DNA of 47,077 nucleotides from Dehalococcoidia bacterium (GCA_022822855.1 JAJDYG010000007.1:1-47077); one strand, 5' to 3'. Counted from the stretch's first letter, positions 15,353-24,730 are shown. The notes: a model not told the origin generated them from the letters alone. Numbers and translations: made by a program.

Positions 15353-17461
15353 CTACTTCAGGTGGCGCTCGAAGTAGCGAGCCACGCGGCGCTCCTGGTA
15401 CTCCAGACCAGCCCGATCGCGCGGCATATGACGCTCCTCGGGGAACATCAATAGATCGTAGTCCCGATCGGCGGCCGTCAACGCCGTGATCAATCTCGCC
15501 GTGTGCCGGAAGTGGACGTTCTCGTCGACGCCGCCGTGGATCAGCAGCAGTTGACCCTCAAGCTTGTCGGCGTGCGTCAGCAGCGAACCCTCGCGGTACC
15601 CCTCGGCGTTGGTCTGTGGAGTGCCCATGTAGCGCTCGGTGTACCCGGTGTCGTAGCCGTCCCAATCCGAAACAGGCGCGCCCGACACCCCCACCTTGAA
15701 CAGGTCAGGCCGACGCAGCATCGACATCACGGTCATGTAACCGCCGTACGACCAGCCGTAGACCCCGACCCGATCAAGGTCGGCCAGGCCCTCGGCCGCC
15801 AGTTGCTCGACCGCTGCCGACTGATCGTCGACCTCAATCGTGCCCATCTGCCGATGCAGATGCGCCTCGAACTCCAGCCCGCGGCCCGCCATACCCCGAT
15901 TGTCCAGCTTGAGCACGAGGAAACCCTGCTGGGCGAGATACTGCGCTCGCAGGTCGACCGTCAACCCCCAGGCGTCAAGCACGGTCTGCGCATGTGGCCC
16001 GCCGTACACCGCAACCAGCAGCGGATGCGGGCCTTCGCCCTCCGGTCGGTAGAGCGCCCCGTACAGCGTCGTACCGTCTGCGGCGGAGAACGTGCGCAGT
16101 TGCGGAGCTTCCAGACTCAGCGAACTCGCCGATACGTCGGATTCGTAGAGAGTTGTGCGCTCAGAGCCGTGGGTCGGGACCAGCGTGATGCTCGGCGGGG
16201 AGTTCAGCGACGAGCTGACCATCGCCAACCAGTTGCCGTCTCTTGACAACGCGGCGCTGTGCAGCCCACCCGGTTCAGACAGAGTCTCAATCTCGCCGCC
16301 GCTCAACGAGACCCGCTCCACGCGTCGTTCGAGCGGCGAGCCGCGCGTGCTGGTGAAGTAGATCCAACCTGATTCCTCATCAACGCCGATCACGCCATCG
16401 ACGATCCAGTCGCCGCCTGTCAGGGTGCGAATCTGAGATCCGTCGGTCGCGTGGAGGGACAGATGGCGAAAGCCGGATGCCTCGGACGACCAGAGGAACC
16501 GACCGTCCTTCAGCGCCTGCGCGTCGTCTGCCACGTTGATCCACGGTTGCTGACGCTCATCAATCAGTACGGTCGAGTCGCCGCCTTCGAACGCGATCAG
16601 TTGCAGGCGCTTCTGCTCCCGGTCAATCCACTGGGTCACCAATCGCTGACCCCCATCGCCGTCCGGCCACCAGGCGACGCGGACGAGGTACCCGTCCTCT
16701 TCCGGCAGCGGAAGCTCGTGTACGTCGCCTGCCTCGACGTCCACCACGTAGAGCGAGACGTGTGCGTTTTCGTCGCCCGCAAACGGGTAGCGGTGCGTCT
16801 CCACATCAACGTCAGTGCCGCCCTGATGCACGATCGGATACGGGGCGACATGCCGCTCGTCGACTCGCAGATAGGCGATTCGACCGTCCTTCGACCACCA
16901 ATGACCTCGAAGCTGTCCAAACTCCTCCTGCGCGATGTAGTCGGCCAGTCCTTGTGTGAGGCCGTCCTCAGCGCCGGACGTGACCTGTCTCGCTTCCGAC
17001 GAGCCGTCGACCGGCATCACGAATAACTCGCCGCCACGGACGAACGAGAGCTGCGTGCCGGCGGGACTGAGCGTCGGCGTCAATGCGCCCTCGCTGCCCG
17101 GCAGCTCCCTCAGCGGTTCCCCGTCGACGGAGATTCTCACGGTTGGTCCGGGAATCATCAGCACCGGAGCTTCGGCGTCGCGAGCCCAGGAATAGGACGA
17201 CACGCCCAGTTCGCGGGTGCGGGTGCGCTCGCGCAACAACTCCTCCTCGCGCGACATGGGGGCGTCTGCCCCGGGTCCGGCGAGCACTGTTCGCTCACCG
17301 GTCTTCACATCGATCCGCCACAGTGAGCGCACCAGGCCGCCGTCGTCGGCGTGCAGCCAGGTCACCGCAGTGCTGTCCGGTGGGAAACCAACCATCCCGG
17401 GCGCGTCCATGCCCGGACGCGGGTAGGTGGCGACATCCGAGATGGTCAGCCGCTCAGCCAC
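15353..17461 (-). CDS. Prolyl oligopeptidase-family peptidase, DPP-IV-like (S9B)
   Basis: A peptidase of about 702 residues that should release Xaa-Pro dipeptides from peptide N-termini. An N-terminal beta-propeller (TWLHADDGG to about residue 450) includes ADYIAQEEFGQLRGHWWSKD, the Glu-Glu motif that anchors the substrate amino group in DPP-IV. The C-terminal alpha/beta-hydrolase domain has the nucleophile GWSYGGYM, the Asp region HGGVDENVHF and the His in FPEERHMPRD. No signal peptide is seen, so it is probably cytoplasmic. The GTG at 17461 overlaps the upstream stop by 8 bp and gives a natural N-terminus (AERLTISDVATYPRPG); ATG at 17479 is the alternative. It follows an aminopeptidase P gene. 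Confidence 0.88.
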   Translation of the reverse strand: MAERLTISDVATYPRPGMDAPGMVGFPPDSTAVTWLHADDGGLVRSLWRIDVKTGERTVLAGPGADAPMSREEELLRERTRTRELGVSSYSWARDAEAPVLMIPGPTVRISVDGEPLRELPGSEGALTPTLSPAGTQLSFVRGGELFVMPVDGSSEARQVTSGAEDGLTQGLADYIAQEEFGQLRGHWWSKDGRIAYLRVDERHVAPYPIVHQGGTDVDVETHRYPFAGDENAHVSLYVVDVEAGDVHELPLPEEDGYLVRVAWWPDGDGGQRLVTQWIDREQKRLQLIAFEGGDSTVLIDERQQPWINVADDAQALKDGRFLWSSEASGFRHLSLHATDGSQIRTLTGGDWIVDGVIGVDEESGWIYFTSTRGSPLERRVERVSLSGGEIETLSEPGGLHSAALSRDGNWLAMVSSSLNSPPSITLVPTHGSERTTLYESDVSASSLSLEAPQLRTFSAADGTTLYGALYRPEGEGPHPLLVAVYGGPHAQTVLDAWGLTVDLRAQYLAQQGFLVLKLDNRGMAGRGLEFEAHLHRQMGTIEVDDQSAAVEQLAAEGLADLDRVGVYGWSYGGYMTVMSMLRRPDLFKVGVSGAPVSDWDGYDTGYTERYMGTPQTNAEGYREGSLLTHADKLEGQLLLIHGGVDENVHFRHTARLITALTAADRDYDLLMFPEERHMPRDRAGLEYQERRVARYFERHLK

Positions 17462-18857
17462 TCGATGCACCCAACGCATCCCGCCGAATCGCCTCAATCT
17501 CAGCCGCGGCCGAGGGCAATGCGTCGCTCATCACTTCATTGCCGTCCGCCGTGATCAGCACGTCGTCCTCTATCCGGATTCCGCCGAAGTCCAGCATTCC
17601 ATCGACAACATCCCAATCGACCATCTCCGCATAGCGCTCGCGACGGGCCGGATCGTTGAGCAGCGCCGGGACAAAGTAGACGCCCGGCTCAATCGTGACC
17701 ACGTATCCGGGAGCGAGCGGCAGGTCCGCTCGGAGATAGGCAAGACCGAAGCGATCTTCAGGCACGCGACCCTCGAGGTAGCCGCCGCAGTCGTGCGTCG
17801 ACAGCCCCAGCATGTGACCGAGCCCGTGGGAGAAGAACAGGGCATGCGCGTCGGCGGCGACGAGGTCTTCCACCGAGCCGCGCAGGATGCCCGCGTCGAC
17901 GAGGCCCTGGGCGATGGTCGCCGAGGCCTGCAAGTGCAGCGATTTGTACTCGACGCCCGGACCGGCCGCCTTGATCGCCTCCTGCTGAGCGGCCAGGACG
18001 ACGTTGTAGAGATCGCGTTGGATTCCGGAGAATTCGGCCGAAACCGGGAATGTCCGCGTCACGTCTGAGGCGTAGCCTTCGATCTCCGCTCCCGCGTCGA
18101 TCAGCACCAACTCCCCGGCAGACATGACCCGCTCGCCCGGCGTTCCATGCAGGATCGCCGAGTTCGGCCCGCTGCCGACGATCGAGCCGTACGCCGTGCG
18201 TGCTCCGCCCTGGCGGAAAAACTCCGCCTCCATCTCGATCTGCAGCGCTCGCTCGGTCAGGCCGTGCCGCGCCAACCGCTGCGCGGCGAGGTGCCCAGCG
18301 ACCGCCGCGTCGACAGCGCGGGTCATCCGGTCCAGCTCGACCGAATCCTTCGCCCGACGCAACTCGGCCAGCGCTTTGCCGAGGCGCTCCGTCGCGTCTT
18401 CGTCGACTACTGCCTCCAGCGTCGACCAGTTCTCGACGCCGTATTCAGTCGCTCGCTGCTCGAGGTCGCGTGAGCCCAGCAGGGCCACGTCCCGTCCCCG
18501 GCGCGACTCGAGCCAACCGGCCAGCTCCGACCGATCGACCGAGCGGCTCACCCCCGTCGACGAGGCCAGCTCTTCCGGCGATGACGGCGCCGACATCCAA
18601 ACCAGGTCTTCCACAGAGAGTGACGGCGCGAATAGCGTCCAGCCGGTGTCCGGTTCCCAGGCCAGCGCAGCTCCCGGCTCGGCGACTCCGGTCAGGTATT
18701 GGAACTCGGGGTGGGCATGGTATTCGTGGAACTGGTCCGTACCGTCGATCGGGATCGGCAGGCTGGCAGGGATCAAGACCGGACCGTCAAACTCGACGCC
18801 CGACCACTCCGTTGCAACCCGTCGGCGCCGCGTTCGCAGGACGTCCGCATCGCTCAC
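17454..18857 (-). CDS. pepP: Xaa-Pro aminopeptidase (M24B, aminopeptidase P)
   Basis: A 467-residue dinuclear metal peptidase that removes an N-terminal residue preceding proline. The N-terminal domain includes HEYHAHPEFQYLTGVAEPGA, typical of aminopeptidase P. The pita-bread catalytic domain shows all five ligands: Asp in LVLIDAGAE, Asp in GYASDVTRTFPV, His in FFSHGLGHMLGL, Glu in VVTIEPGVYF and Glu in GIRIEDDVL. Its start overlaps the carboxylase stop by 4 bp (ATGA) and its stop overlaps the DPP-IV-like gene. Together these two enzymes can degrade proline-rich peptides from the N-terminus. Confidence 0.92.
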   Translation of the reverse strand: MSDADVLRTRRRRVATEWSGVEFDGPVLIPASLPIPIDGTDQFHEYHAHPEFQYLTGVAEPGAALAWEPDTGWTLFAPSLSVEDLVWMSAPSSPEELASSTGVSRSVDRSELAGWLESRRGRDVALLGSRDLEQRATEYGVENWSTLEAVVDEDATERLGKALAELRRAKDSVELDRMTRAVDAAVAGHLAAQRLARHGLTERALQIEMEAEFFRQGGARTAYGSIVGSGPNSAILHGTPGERVMSAGELVLIDAGAEIEGYASDVTRTFPVSAEFSGIQRDLYNVVLAAQQEAIKAAGPGVEYKSLHLQASATIAQGLVDAGILRGSVEDLVAADAHALFFSHGLGHMLGLSTHDCGGYLEGRVPEDRFGLAYLRADLPLAPGYVVTIEPGVYFVPALLNDPARRERYAEMVDWDVVDGMLDFGGIRIEDDVLITADGNEVMSDALPSAAAEIEAIRRDALGASSG

Positions 18858-20755
18858 GTAGTCGCTCCTAGCTCGATCAACACCGCGTCCTCATCAACCG
18901 AGGCTCCGGCGCTGGTGTGCACCGCCGTCACGACGCCCGCATTCGGGGCAGTCAGCAGGTGCTCAATCTTCATCGCCTCCATCACCGCCAGTGTTTGCCC
19001 GGCCTCGACCTCGTCCCCGACCGACACCAACATTTCGATGATTGTTCCCGGCATCGGCGCGCGCAGGACGTTCGCGCCTGACGACCGGCTGCGCCCCGCG
19101 CCTGTGCGCCGCCGGCGCTCGCGGAGAAACACCCAGCGCCGATCATTGTGTGTGACGACCATGCCCATGGCGGAGGCCTGGGCCGACCAGTCCCGACCGA
19201 ATGAAACCGCGCCGTTCTCGACGCCGTCAACGACAGCCGACCAGCCCCCCGCGGTCCGTGATACCCGGACCTCGTGCTTCCGGCCATGCAGAAGATATCT
19301 GCGCACAAGCTCGCCCGACGATCGCCAGGCGCCGCTCTCCGCTTCGGCGATGGCTGCAACCGCGAGCGCGTCGCTCGGCGCCGCTCGCTCCGGCAGGTCG
19401 ACCCGATCCAGCCAGCCAATGTCCACCGATCCGCCGCTGAAGTCGTCGGACTCCAGCACATCGGTCAGTTGGGCCAGATTCGTCGTAACTCCATCGATCG
19501 CCCAGGCGTCCAACGCCTCCGTGGCCCGCGCGAGCGCCTCGCTCCGCGTCTCGGCATGGGCGATCGTCTTGGCCAGCATCGGGTCATAGTGAGCGGTGAC
19601 CACGTCACCGCTGCGCGGCCCAACGTCGTGCCGCGCCCGCCCGTCGAGAGCTTCAAACCAGCGCAGCCGACCGGTCGACGGCACATATCCGCGAGAGGGA
19701 TCCTCGGCGTAGATCCGCGTCTCAATCGCGTGACCGTCCAGGGACACCTCGTCCTGCGAGATTGGCAGTCGATCGCCGCTCGCGACGCGCAACTGCAGCT
19801 CAACAAGGTCGAGCCCGGTCAGCATTTCCGTCACGGGATGCTCGACCTGCAAGCGCGTGTTGACCTCGAGGAACATGAACGAGCCGTCCGGCATCAGCAT
19901 GAATTCGACGGTTCCGGCGCCGACGTAGCCGGCGGCGCGGCAGACCTTCAGCGCCGCCTGTCCGAGTTCCTCACGCAACCCGGCGTTGACGGCCGGCGAC
20001 GGCGACTCCTCGATCACCTTTTGCCGCCTGCGCTGGACCGAGCAGTCACGCTCGCCCAAATGAATGCCGTTGCCATGCGCATCAAACATCACCTGGACCT
20101 CGACGTGCCGGCCCTCCGACATCGCCCGCTCGACGAGCAGGCGTCCATCGCCGAATGCGGCCTCCGCTTCTCGGCGGGCGCCGGCAACCGCTGCTTCGAT
20201 CCCGTCGGGCGCGTCATCGGCCGTTCGCAGCAACCGCATCCCGCGGCCCCCGCCACCGGCAGCCGCCTTGATCATCACCGGCAAACTCATCGACTCAATC
20301 GCTGATGCGAGGGCTGCGTCACCGTCGTCCTCTTCGACTCCGTCGGCAACGGGCACGCCGGAAGCGATGGCCAGGCGCCGCGCCGAGACCTTATCGCCGA
20401 GCGAGTCGATCACCGGAGCCGGCGGACCGATCCAGGTCAAACCCGCGTCGGCGACAGCCCGGGCGAAGTCCGCGCGCTCGGAGAGAAACCCGTAGCCGGG
20501 ATGTACTGCGTCGGCACCCGTAGCGGTCGCGGCATCGATCAGGGTGGTAATGCTCAGATAGCTATCCACCGCTGGCGCTGGACCGATCCGAACAGCCTGA
20601 TCCGCTGCCGATACGTGGGGCGCTGAGCGGTCGGCGTCGGAATAGACAGCGACCGTTCCCATCCCCAGTCGTTGACAGGTGCGGATGATCCGCGAGGCGA
20701 TCTCGCCCCGGTTAGCGATCAAAACACAAGCAGGAAGCCGCGCAGCGCCGGTCAT
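18854..20755 (-). CDS. Biotin carboxylase/biotin carboxyl carrier fusion subunit of an acyl-CoA carboxylase
   Basis: A 633-residue alpha subunit of an acetyl- or propionyl-CoA carboxylase complex; it carboxylates its own biotin with ATP and bicarbonate. Residues about 8-450 are biotin carboxylase: VLIANRGEIASRIIRT, the ATP-grasp glycine loop KAAAGGGGRGMR, ERDCSVQRRRQKVIEE and EVNTRLQVEHPVTE. Residues about 560-633 form the carrier domain with the biotinylated Lys in VMEAMKIEH. No carboxyltransferase beta subunit is in the window, so the substrate is uncertain; the nearby epimerase-like gene favours propionyl-CoA. TAGACT lies 6 nt before the ATG with no strong Shine-Dalgarno, suggesting a leaderless start. 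It heads a nine-gene series. Confidence 0.92.
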   Translation of the reverse strand: MTGAARLPACVLIANRGEIASRIIRTCQRLGMGTVAVYSDADRSAPHVSAADQAVRIGPAPAVDSYLSITTLIDAATATGADAVHPGYGFLSERADFARAVADAGLTWIGPPAPVIDSLGDKVSARRLAIASGVPVADGVEEDDGDAALASAIESMSLPVMIKAAAGGGGRGMRLLRTADDAPDGIEAAVAGARREAEAAFGDGRLLVERAMSEGRHVEVQVMFDAHGNGIHLGERDCSVQRRRQKVIEESPSPAVNAGLREELGQAALKVCRAAGYVGAGTVEFMLMPDGSFMFLEVNTRLQVEHPVTEMLTGLDLVELQLRVASGDRLPISQDEVSLDGHAIETRIYAEDPSRGYVPSTGRLRWFEALDGRARHDVGPRSGDVVTAHYDPMLAKTIAHAETRSEALARATEALDAWAIDGVTTNLAQLTDVLESDDFSGGSVDIGWLDRVDLPERAAPSDALAVAAIAEAESGAWRSSGELVRRYLLHGRKHEVRVSRTAGGWSAVVDGVENGAVSFGRDWSAQASAMGMVVTHNDRRWVFLRERRRRTGAGRSRSSGANVLRAPMPGTIIEMLVSVGDEVEAGQTLAVMEAMKIEHLLTAPNAGVVTAVHTSAGASVDEDAVLIELGATT

Positions 20756-20802
20756 GCCCTGAGTCTATCCCCGACCTCACGTGCGGCAGATACCCTGAGA
20801 CC
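20756..20802. promoter_or_regulatory. Divergent leaderless promoters for the carboxylase run and the PurO-like gene
   Basis: In this 47-bp gap the plus strand has TACCCT (20791-20796) exactly 6 nt before the ATG at 20803. The minus strand has TAGACT (20767-20762) exactly 6 nt before the carboxylase ATG at 20755. Both fit TANNNT -10 elements placed for transcripts that begin at the start codon. No Shine-Dalgarno is seen for either gene and no clear -35 elements are recognisable. Confidence 0.65.
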
Positions 20803-21552
20803 ATGACCACCGCAATCGAAGAGCTACGCGTCTTCGCCGAGCAGAACTTCGGCCGTCACCTGATGGCGAACAGCTATCCCGGCCGAGGGATCGTCGTCGG
20901 CAGGCTGGAGTCAGAGAACGAAGGCGACGTCTGGGTCCAGATCTACTGGATCATGGGTCGCAGCGAGAACAGCCGCAATCGCCGCTTCGCGATAGGCGGC
21001 GAACTGGACACCGAGCTGCGCACCGAGGCTCGGGACCCGGCGCTGGTCAGCGACCCGACCAACATCATCTACGAAGCGATGCTGGAGCTGCCGAACATCT
21101 ACCTCGTCTCGAACGGCGATCACACCCGCACGATCAAGGAGACCATCGAGCGCTCGGCGCGGTTCGAGGACGCGCTCGCCGTCCGCGAACGCGAGGACGA
21201 CGCGCCCAACTACACACCGCGGATAGCGGCGATGCTCGATCTCCGCGGCCGGGGCGGTCTGAGCATGGCGCTGCTCAGAGCCAATGCCGCGGACCACGAC
21301 CAGACCGACCGCATCGTCTGGCGTTTACCGTTCCCACCTGAGGGTTTGGGCTACGGAATCACGACCTATCGCCACGATGGGAACCCGCTGCCGCCCTTCG
21401 CCGGAGACCCGCTCTGGTTGCCGCTGCCAGGCAACCCCGAGGAGGTCGCCAACGCCTATTGGAACGCGCTCGACGAAGACAACAAGATCGCCCTCGCCGT
21501 CAAAGTGATCCGCGCTGGAAGTTCCCGCATCCTCCTCCGCCAGCACGACTAG
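20803..21552 (+). CDS. IMP cyclohydrolase-like protein (PurO family)
   Basis: A 249-residue protein with the opening NSYPGRGIVVGRLES and then YWIMGRSENSRNRRFAI, the signature of the PurO-type IMP cyclohydrolase family (an Ntn-hydrolase-like fold). PurO in archaea closes the purine ring by converting FAICAR to IMP; bacterial homologues are widespread but mostly uncharacterised. Further family-like segments are TNIIYEAML and VSNGDHTRTI. It is the only plus-strand gene between two large minus-strand blocks. Its stop shares the sequence CTAG with the opposite stop of the double CoA-transferase. Purine function is inferred from family only. Confidence 0.72.
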   Translation: MTTAIEELRVFAEQNFGRHLMANSYPGRGIVVGRLESENEGDVWVQIYWIMGRSENSRNRRFAIGGELDTELRTEARDPALVSDPTNIIYEAMLELPNIYLVSNGDHTRTIKETIERSARFEDALAVREREDDAPNYTPRIAAMLDLRGRGGLSMALLRANAADHDQTDRIVWRLPFPPEGLGYGITTYRHDGNPLPPFAGDPLWLPLPGNPEEVANAYWNALDEDNKIALAVKVIRAGSSRILLRQHD

Positions 21553-23948
21553 TCGTCCGAGGAGCTCAGCCCGCCCCGCGATATCAATAGGGGCGCCGTT
21601 GGGGCATCCGAGGTGATCTCCAGGGCGTACAACTCCGCGATCTGCTCGACGTCGTAGCCAAGTTCCCCCAGCACCTCGTGATTGTGCTCGGCGAATCTCG
21701 GCGCGGCCCTGCGAATCGACGGCTTCGTCCGACTGAATCGCCAGGGCCAGCTTGGATAGGGATACACCCCGACCACCGAATGCTCGACCCACCGGTAGAA
21801 CTCGCGAGCGTGGATGTGCGGATCGTGGAGGACCTGCCAGTTGGCCAGGATCGGCGCTGCCGACACACCCGCGCGCTGTAACTCCCACGCGCCTTCGTAC
21901 TGTTCCCGCTCGCTGGTCCAGGCCTCGATCGCCGCATCGAGTTCATCCTGACGCGCCGTTCGACCCGCCAGCGTTAGCAACTCCGAGTCGGCCAGCAAGT
22001 CGTCCCGACCAATCGTCCGGCACAGGGCGGCCCAATCGGAATCGTTCTGCACCGAGACGGCGATCCAGCAGTCCTCGCCAGCAGCTCGATACGCGCCCTG
22101 AGGAGCGAACCGCGCATCCCGATTGCCATCCGGCCGTCGGATCTCGCGCGTCGTCTGGTACTCCATCAGCGCTTCGAAGAAGTACCCGGCTCCCGCCTCG
22201 TTGAGCGCCACGTCGATGTATTGCCCTTCGCCGGTCGCGTCACGGTGTTCCAGCGCAGCTAGAATCGCGACCGTCGCATGGTTGCCCGAGACCGGATCGG
22301 CATAGAACAGCGGCGTGCGGCGGACCTGGTCGGCGTTGTAGCCGGTCACCGAGGCCAGTCCCGAGGACGCCTCGATGTTCGACCCGTACGCCGACCAGTC
22401 CCGCCATGGACCGGTCGCGCCGAAGCCGGACATCGACACGTAGATCAGGCCAGGATTCTCCTGCCGCGCTCTCTCATAGTCGAGGCCCAGGTTCGGCATC
22501 ACGCGGGCCGAGTTGTTCTCGACGAACACGTCCGCCTCGCGCATCAGCTCGAGGAAGATCTGCTTGCCCTCTTCGGCTGACAGGTCGACCACCAGGTCCC
22601 GCTTGTTGCGATTGAGCAGGTTGAAGTACATCGCGCGGTCATAGGGATACTTCTGAGGATCCTGCGTCGGGCCGGGCATGAACAATGCCCGCGTCGCAGG
22701 CCGTGCCGCCCACTCCAGCTTGATCACATCCGCACCCAGATCGCCCAGGTGCCGCCCCACGATTGGCCCGGCCCAGTTGCCGGTCAGCTCGACCACCTTC
22801 AGCCCGGCCAGCGGCAGGTCCGTTGTCGCCATCGCCGGCGGCGGTTTGGGCGCGGGCGTAGCCGAGAACTCCTCTGCCAGCGAGACCGTGTGCTCGCCGA
22901 GCTTCGGGGCCTCGCCCCTGCGTTCCGCCGGCGTCGCCGACATCATGTAGGCCGGACCGGGGAAGCGCAAATCGTCCCACTCGGCGTCGTTGCCAAGCTC
23001 CCACCAGCCGCGCGTGGCGAGCTGAATGTTGTTCGACAGCCCGCGGGCGTCGAGCACCGGTGTGCAGGCGACCCGCAGTTCCTGCGCCCTGGTCGCGACG
23101 TCGACGGCGTCATAGTCCTGCGCCCAGGCCTCAACGTCCTCGTAGAGCTGGCCGAGTTGCTTGCGCCAGTCGTCGATGTCGTTGATCTCAACGCTGTCCA
23201 TTCGCTCCGGCTGATCGATCAGCAGGAAGATGTTCGGATTCGGTACCGCCCGCATGAACAGCGCCCAGCCGTCGCGAGTCTTCGTGAAGTCGTTCGGCAC
23301 GCGATTCATTGGTGAGCCGCTGGCAATCCACGACGAGACCAACCAGGCATGCGCTGAGAGATTCGATTCCAGCGCCGAGACTTCAATTGTCTGTCCGTGA
23401 CCGGATCGGCGTCGCTCGCGCACCGCCGTCAGGGCCGCAATCGCGGCATGAACCCCGGCATGCAACTCCGACTGCCCACCGGGCAGCATCAGCGGTGCAC
23501 CGTCGGGATCGCCGGTGAAGAACATGTAGCCGCCCATCGCCCAGGTGGCGATATCCGACCCACGCCAACCCGCGTAGGGACCATCGGATCCCCAGGGCGA
23601 CAGCTCGATCTGCACCAGCCGCTCAGGCAGCATGGTTGGCAACGCCGAGCGCCAGTACGAGCTCTCGTCGAGGATCAGAACGTCGGCGGCGCGGGCGAGT
23701 CCCGCCAGCAATCCTTGAGCGGCATCCTGGTTCGCCGGCGCGGCCGACTCCTTGCCGCCGCTCAGGTGAGCCCACGGCCCACCCCAGGCGCGAGCCCTGG
23801 CTCCCCAGCTCCGCAAGTTCGACCCTTCAGGCGGCTCGACCACGACCACGCGAGCGCCGAGGTCGGCCAGCAGCTTCGAGCAGTAGGCCCCGCCCAAACC
23901 CGAACTCAGGTCGACGACCAGCAATCCGTCCAGCGCTCGATCGCTCAT
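21549..23948 (-). CDS. Tandem CaiB/BaiF CoA-transferase fusion (799 aa), only the second domain has the catalytic Asp
   Basis: Two full-length class III CoA-transferase domains: residues 1-362 (RALDGLLVVDLSSGLGGAYC) and about 379-799 (LAGLKVVELTGNWAGPIVGR), joined by a Pro/Ala-rich linker (TPAPKPPPAMA). Domain 2 has LFYADPVSGNHA with Asp551 at the catalytic place and the NLLNRNKRDLVVDL segment. In domain 1 the same place reads PGGQSELHAGVHAA, with Glu161 instead of Asp. The fusion mirrors the order of the split pair at 9258-11796. GAGGAGA lies upstream of the ATG. It is 13 bp after the SCO1664-family gene. The substrate is unknown; DddD-like or BbsEF/SmtAB-like chemistry are both possible. 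Confidence 0.9.
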   Translation of the reverse strand: MSDRALDGLLVVDLSSGLGGAYCSKLLADLGARVVVVEPPEGSNLRSWGARARAWGGPWAHLSGGKESAAPANQDAAQGLLAGLARAADVLILDESSYWRSALPTMLPERLVQIELSPWGSDGPYAGWRGSDIATWAMGGYMFFTGDPDGAPLMLPGGQSELHAGVHAAIAALTAVRERRRSGHGQTIEVSALESNLSAHAWLVSSWIASGSPMNRVPNDFTKTRDGWALFMRAVPNPNIFLLIDQPERMDSVEINDIDDWRKQLGQLYEDVEAWAQDYDAVDVATRAQELRVACTPVLDARGLSNNIQLATRGWWELGNDAEWDDLRFPGPAYMMSATPAERRGEAPKLGEHTVSLAEEFSATPAPKPPPAMATTDLPLAGLKVVELTGNWAGPIVGRHLGDLGADVIKLEWAARPATRALFMPGPTQDPQKYPYDRAMYFNLLNRNKRDLVVDLSAEEGKQIFLELMREADVFVENNSARVMPNLGLDYERARQENPGLIYVSMSGFGATGPWRDWSAYGSNIEASSGLASVTGYNADQVRRTPLFYADPVSGNHATVAILAALEHRDATGEGQYIDVALNEAGAGYFFEALMEYQTTREIRRPDGNRDARFAPQGAYRAAGEDCWIAVSVQNDSDWAALCRTIGRDDLLADSELLTLAGRTARQDELDAAIEAWTSEREQYEGAWELQRAGVSAAPILANWQVLHDPHIHAREFYRWVEHSVVGVYPYPSWPWRFSRTKPSIRRAAPRFAEHNHEVLGELGYDVEQIAELYALEITSDAPTAPLLISRGGLSSSDD

Positions 23949-23961
23949 CTCGGCTCTCCTC

Positions 23962-24717
23962 TCAAACCAACGGCCACGGATACGATCGCCGTCCGGTCGG
24001 CGGATCCGGCAGCCGCCCCTCGTCCAGCACCCTTATCGCCCGGCGACGCAGCACCTCGATCTCGTCGACGCTTAGCAAGTCCGACAGTGATGACGCCGTC
24101 TCGCCATCTTCCGACAAGGTCGCAACCAGATTCTCTACATCCGCGATCAGCGCCGGTTCGATCGACTCACCTGCGTAATCCCAGATCACTGTCCGCAGCT
24201 TCTCCTCATGGTGGAACGAGAGCCCGTTGTCGATGCCCCACAACTGGTCGCCGATGCCCTTGAGAATGTGCCCGCCCTTGCGGTCGGCGTTGTTCGCGAT
24301 CCAATCGAACAGCGCGAACCTGCGCATGTCGTCGGCGTATTCCTCGCGCAGTTCGAAGAAGGTGCAGGTGTAGTCGGTCGGGATGTAGGCCTGCAGCGAC
24401 CCGACGCCGTACTCCATCCCCGACTCCCGCTCGATCGTCGGCGGAATCAGGTCCCAGCCCAGCGCCGCCGACAGCCGGTACGCCGCGACCTCGCGGCGGT
24501 ACAGGTTGGGTGGAAAGTCCCAGAGCGGATTCTCGCCCTTGCCCGGCTTGTAGACGGCGTAGCCAGGGATCGGCGCCTCGTCGTGTTGCAGTTCGAGCAA
24601 GAAGACGTAGTTGGACGCGTAGGGAATTCGAGCGCCGTCGGTCACTGTCGCGGTCGACAACCACGACGGCACGCGTTCGTCTAGCGGATCCCACGATTGC
24701 TCGGGAAAGCGTTCCAT
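23962..24717 (-). CDS. SCO1664-family protein (PI3/PI4-kinase-like fold)
   Basis: A 251-residue protein starting MERFPEQSWD. It matches the SCO1664 family closely: YAVYKPGKGENPLWDFPPN (nucleotide-binding Lys region), YRREVAAYRLSAALGWDLIP, then the kinase-like catalytic loop FDWIANNADRKGGH and metal-binding GIDNGLSFH, followed by EEKLRTVIWDYAGE. In actinobacteria such genes sit beside DUF3090 and a phosphoglycerate mutase-like gene; neither is here. The activity is unknown; the fold suggests phosphotransfer. The upstream extension of the open frame has no similarity. TACGAT lies 7 nt before the ATG, consistent with its own leaderless promoter although MOSC is only 38 bp upstream. Confidence 0.82.
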   Translation of the reverse strand: MERFPEQSWDPLDERVPSWLSTATVTDGARIPYASNYVFLLELQHDEAPIPGYAVYKPGKGENPLWDFPPNLYRREVAAYRLSAALGWDLIPPTIERESGMEYGVGSLQAYIPTDYTCTFFELREEYADDMRRFALFDWIANNADRKGGHILKGIGDQLWGIDNGLSFHHEEKLRTVIWDYAGESIEPALIADVENLVATLSEDGETASSLSDLLSVDEIEVLRRRAIRVLDEGRLPDPPTGRRSYPWPLV

Positions 24718-24730
24718 GGCGGCAATCGTA
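24718..24730 (-). promoter_or_regulatory. Leaderless -10 element for the SCO1664-family gene
   Basis: Read on the minus strand, TACGAT (24730-24725) stands 7 nt before the ATG at 24717, with no Shine-Dalgarno between. It fits the TANNNT pattern seen before other leaderless starts in this window. Confidence 0.5.
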
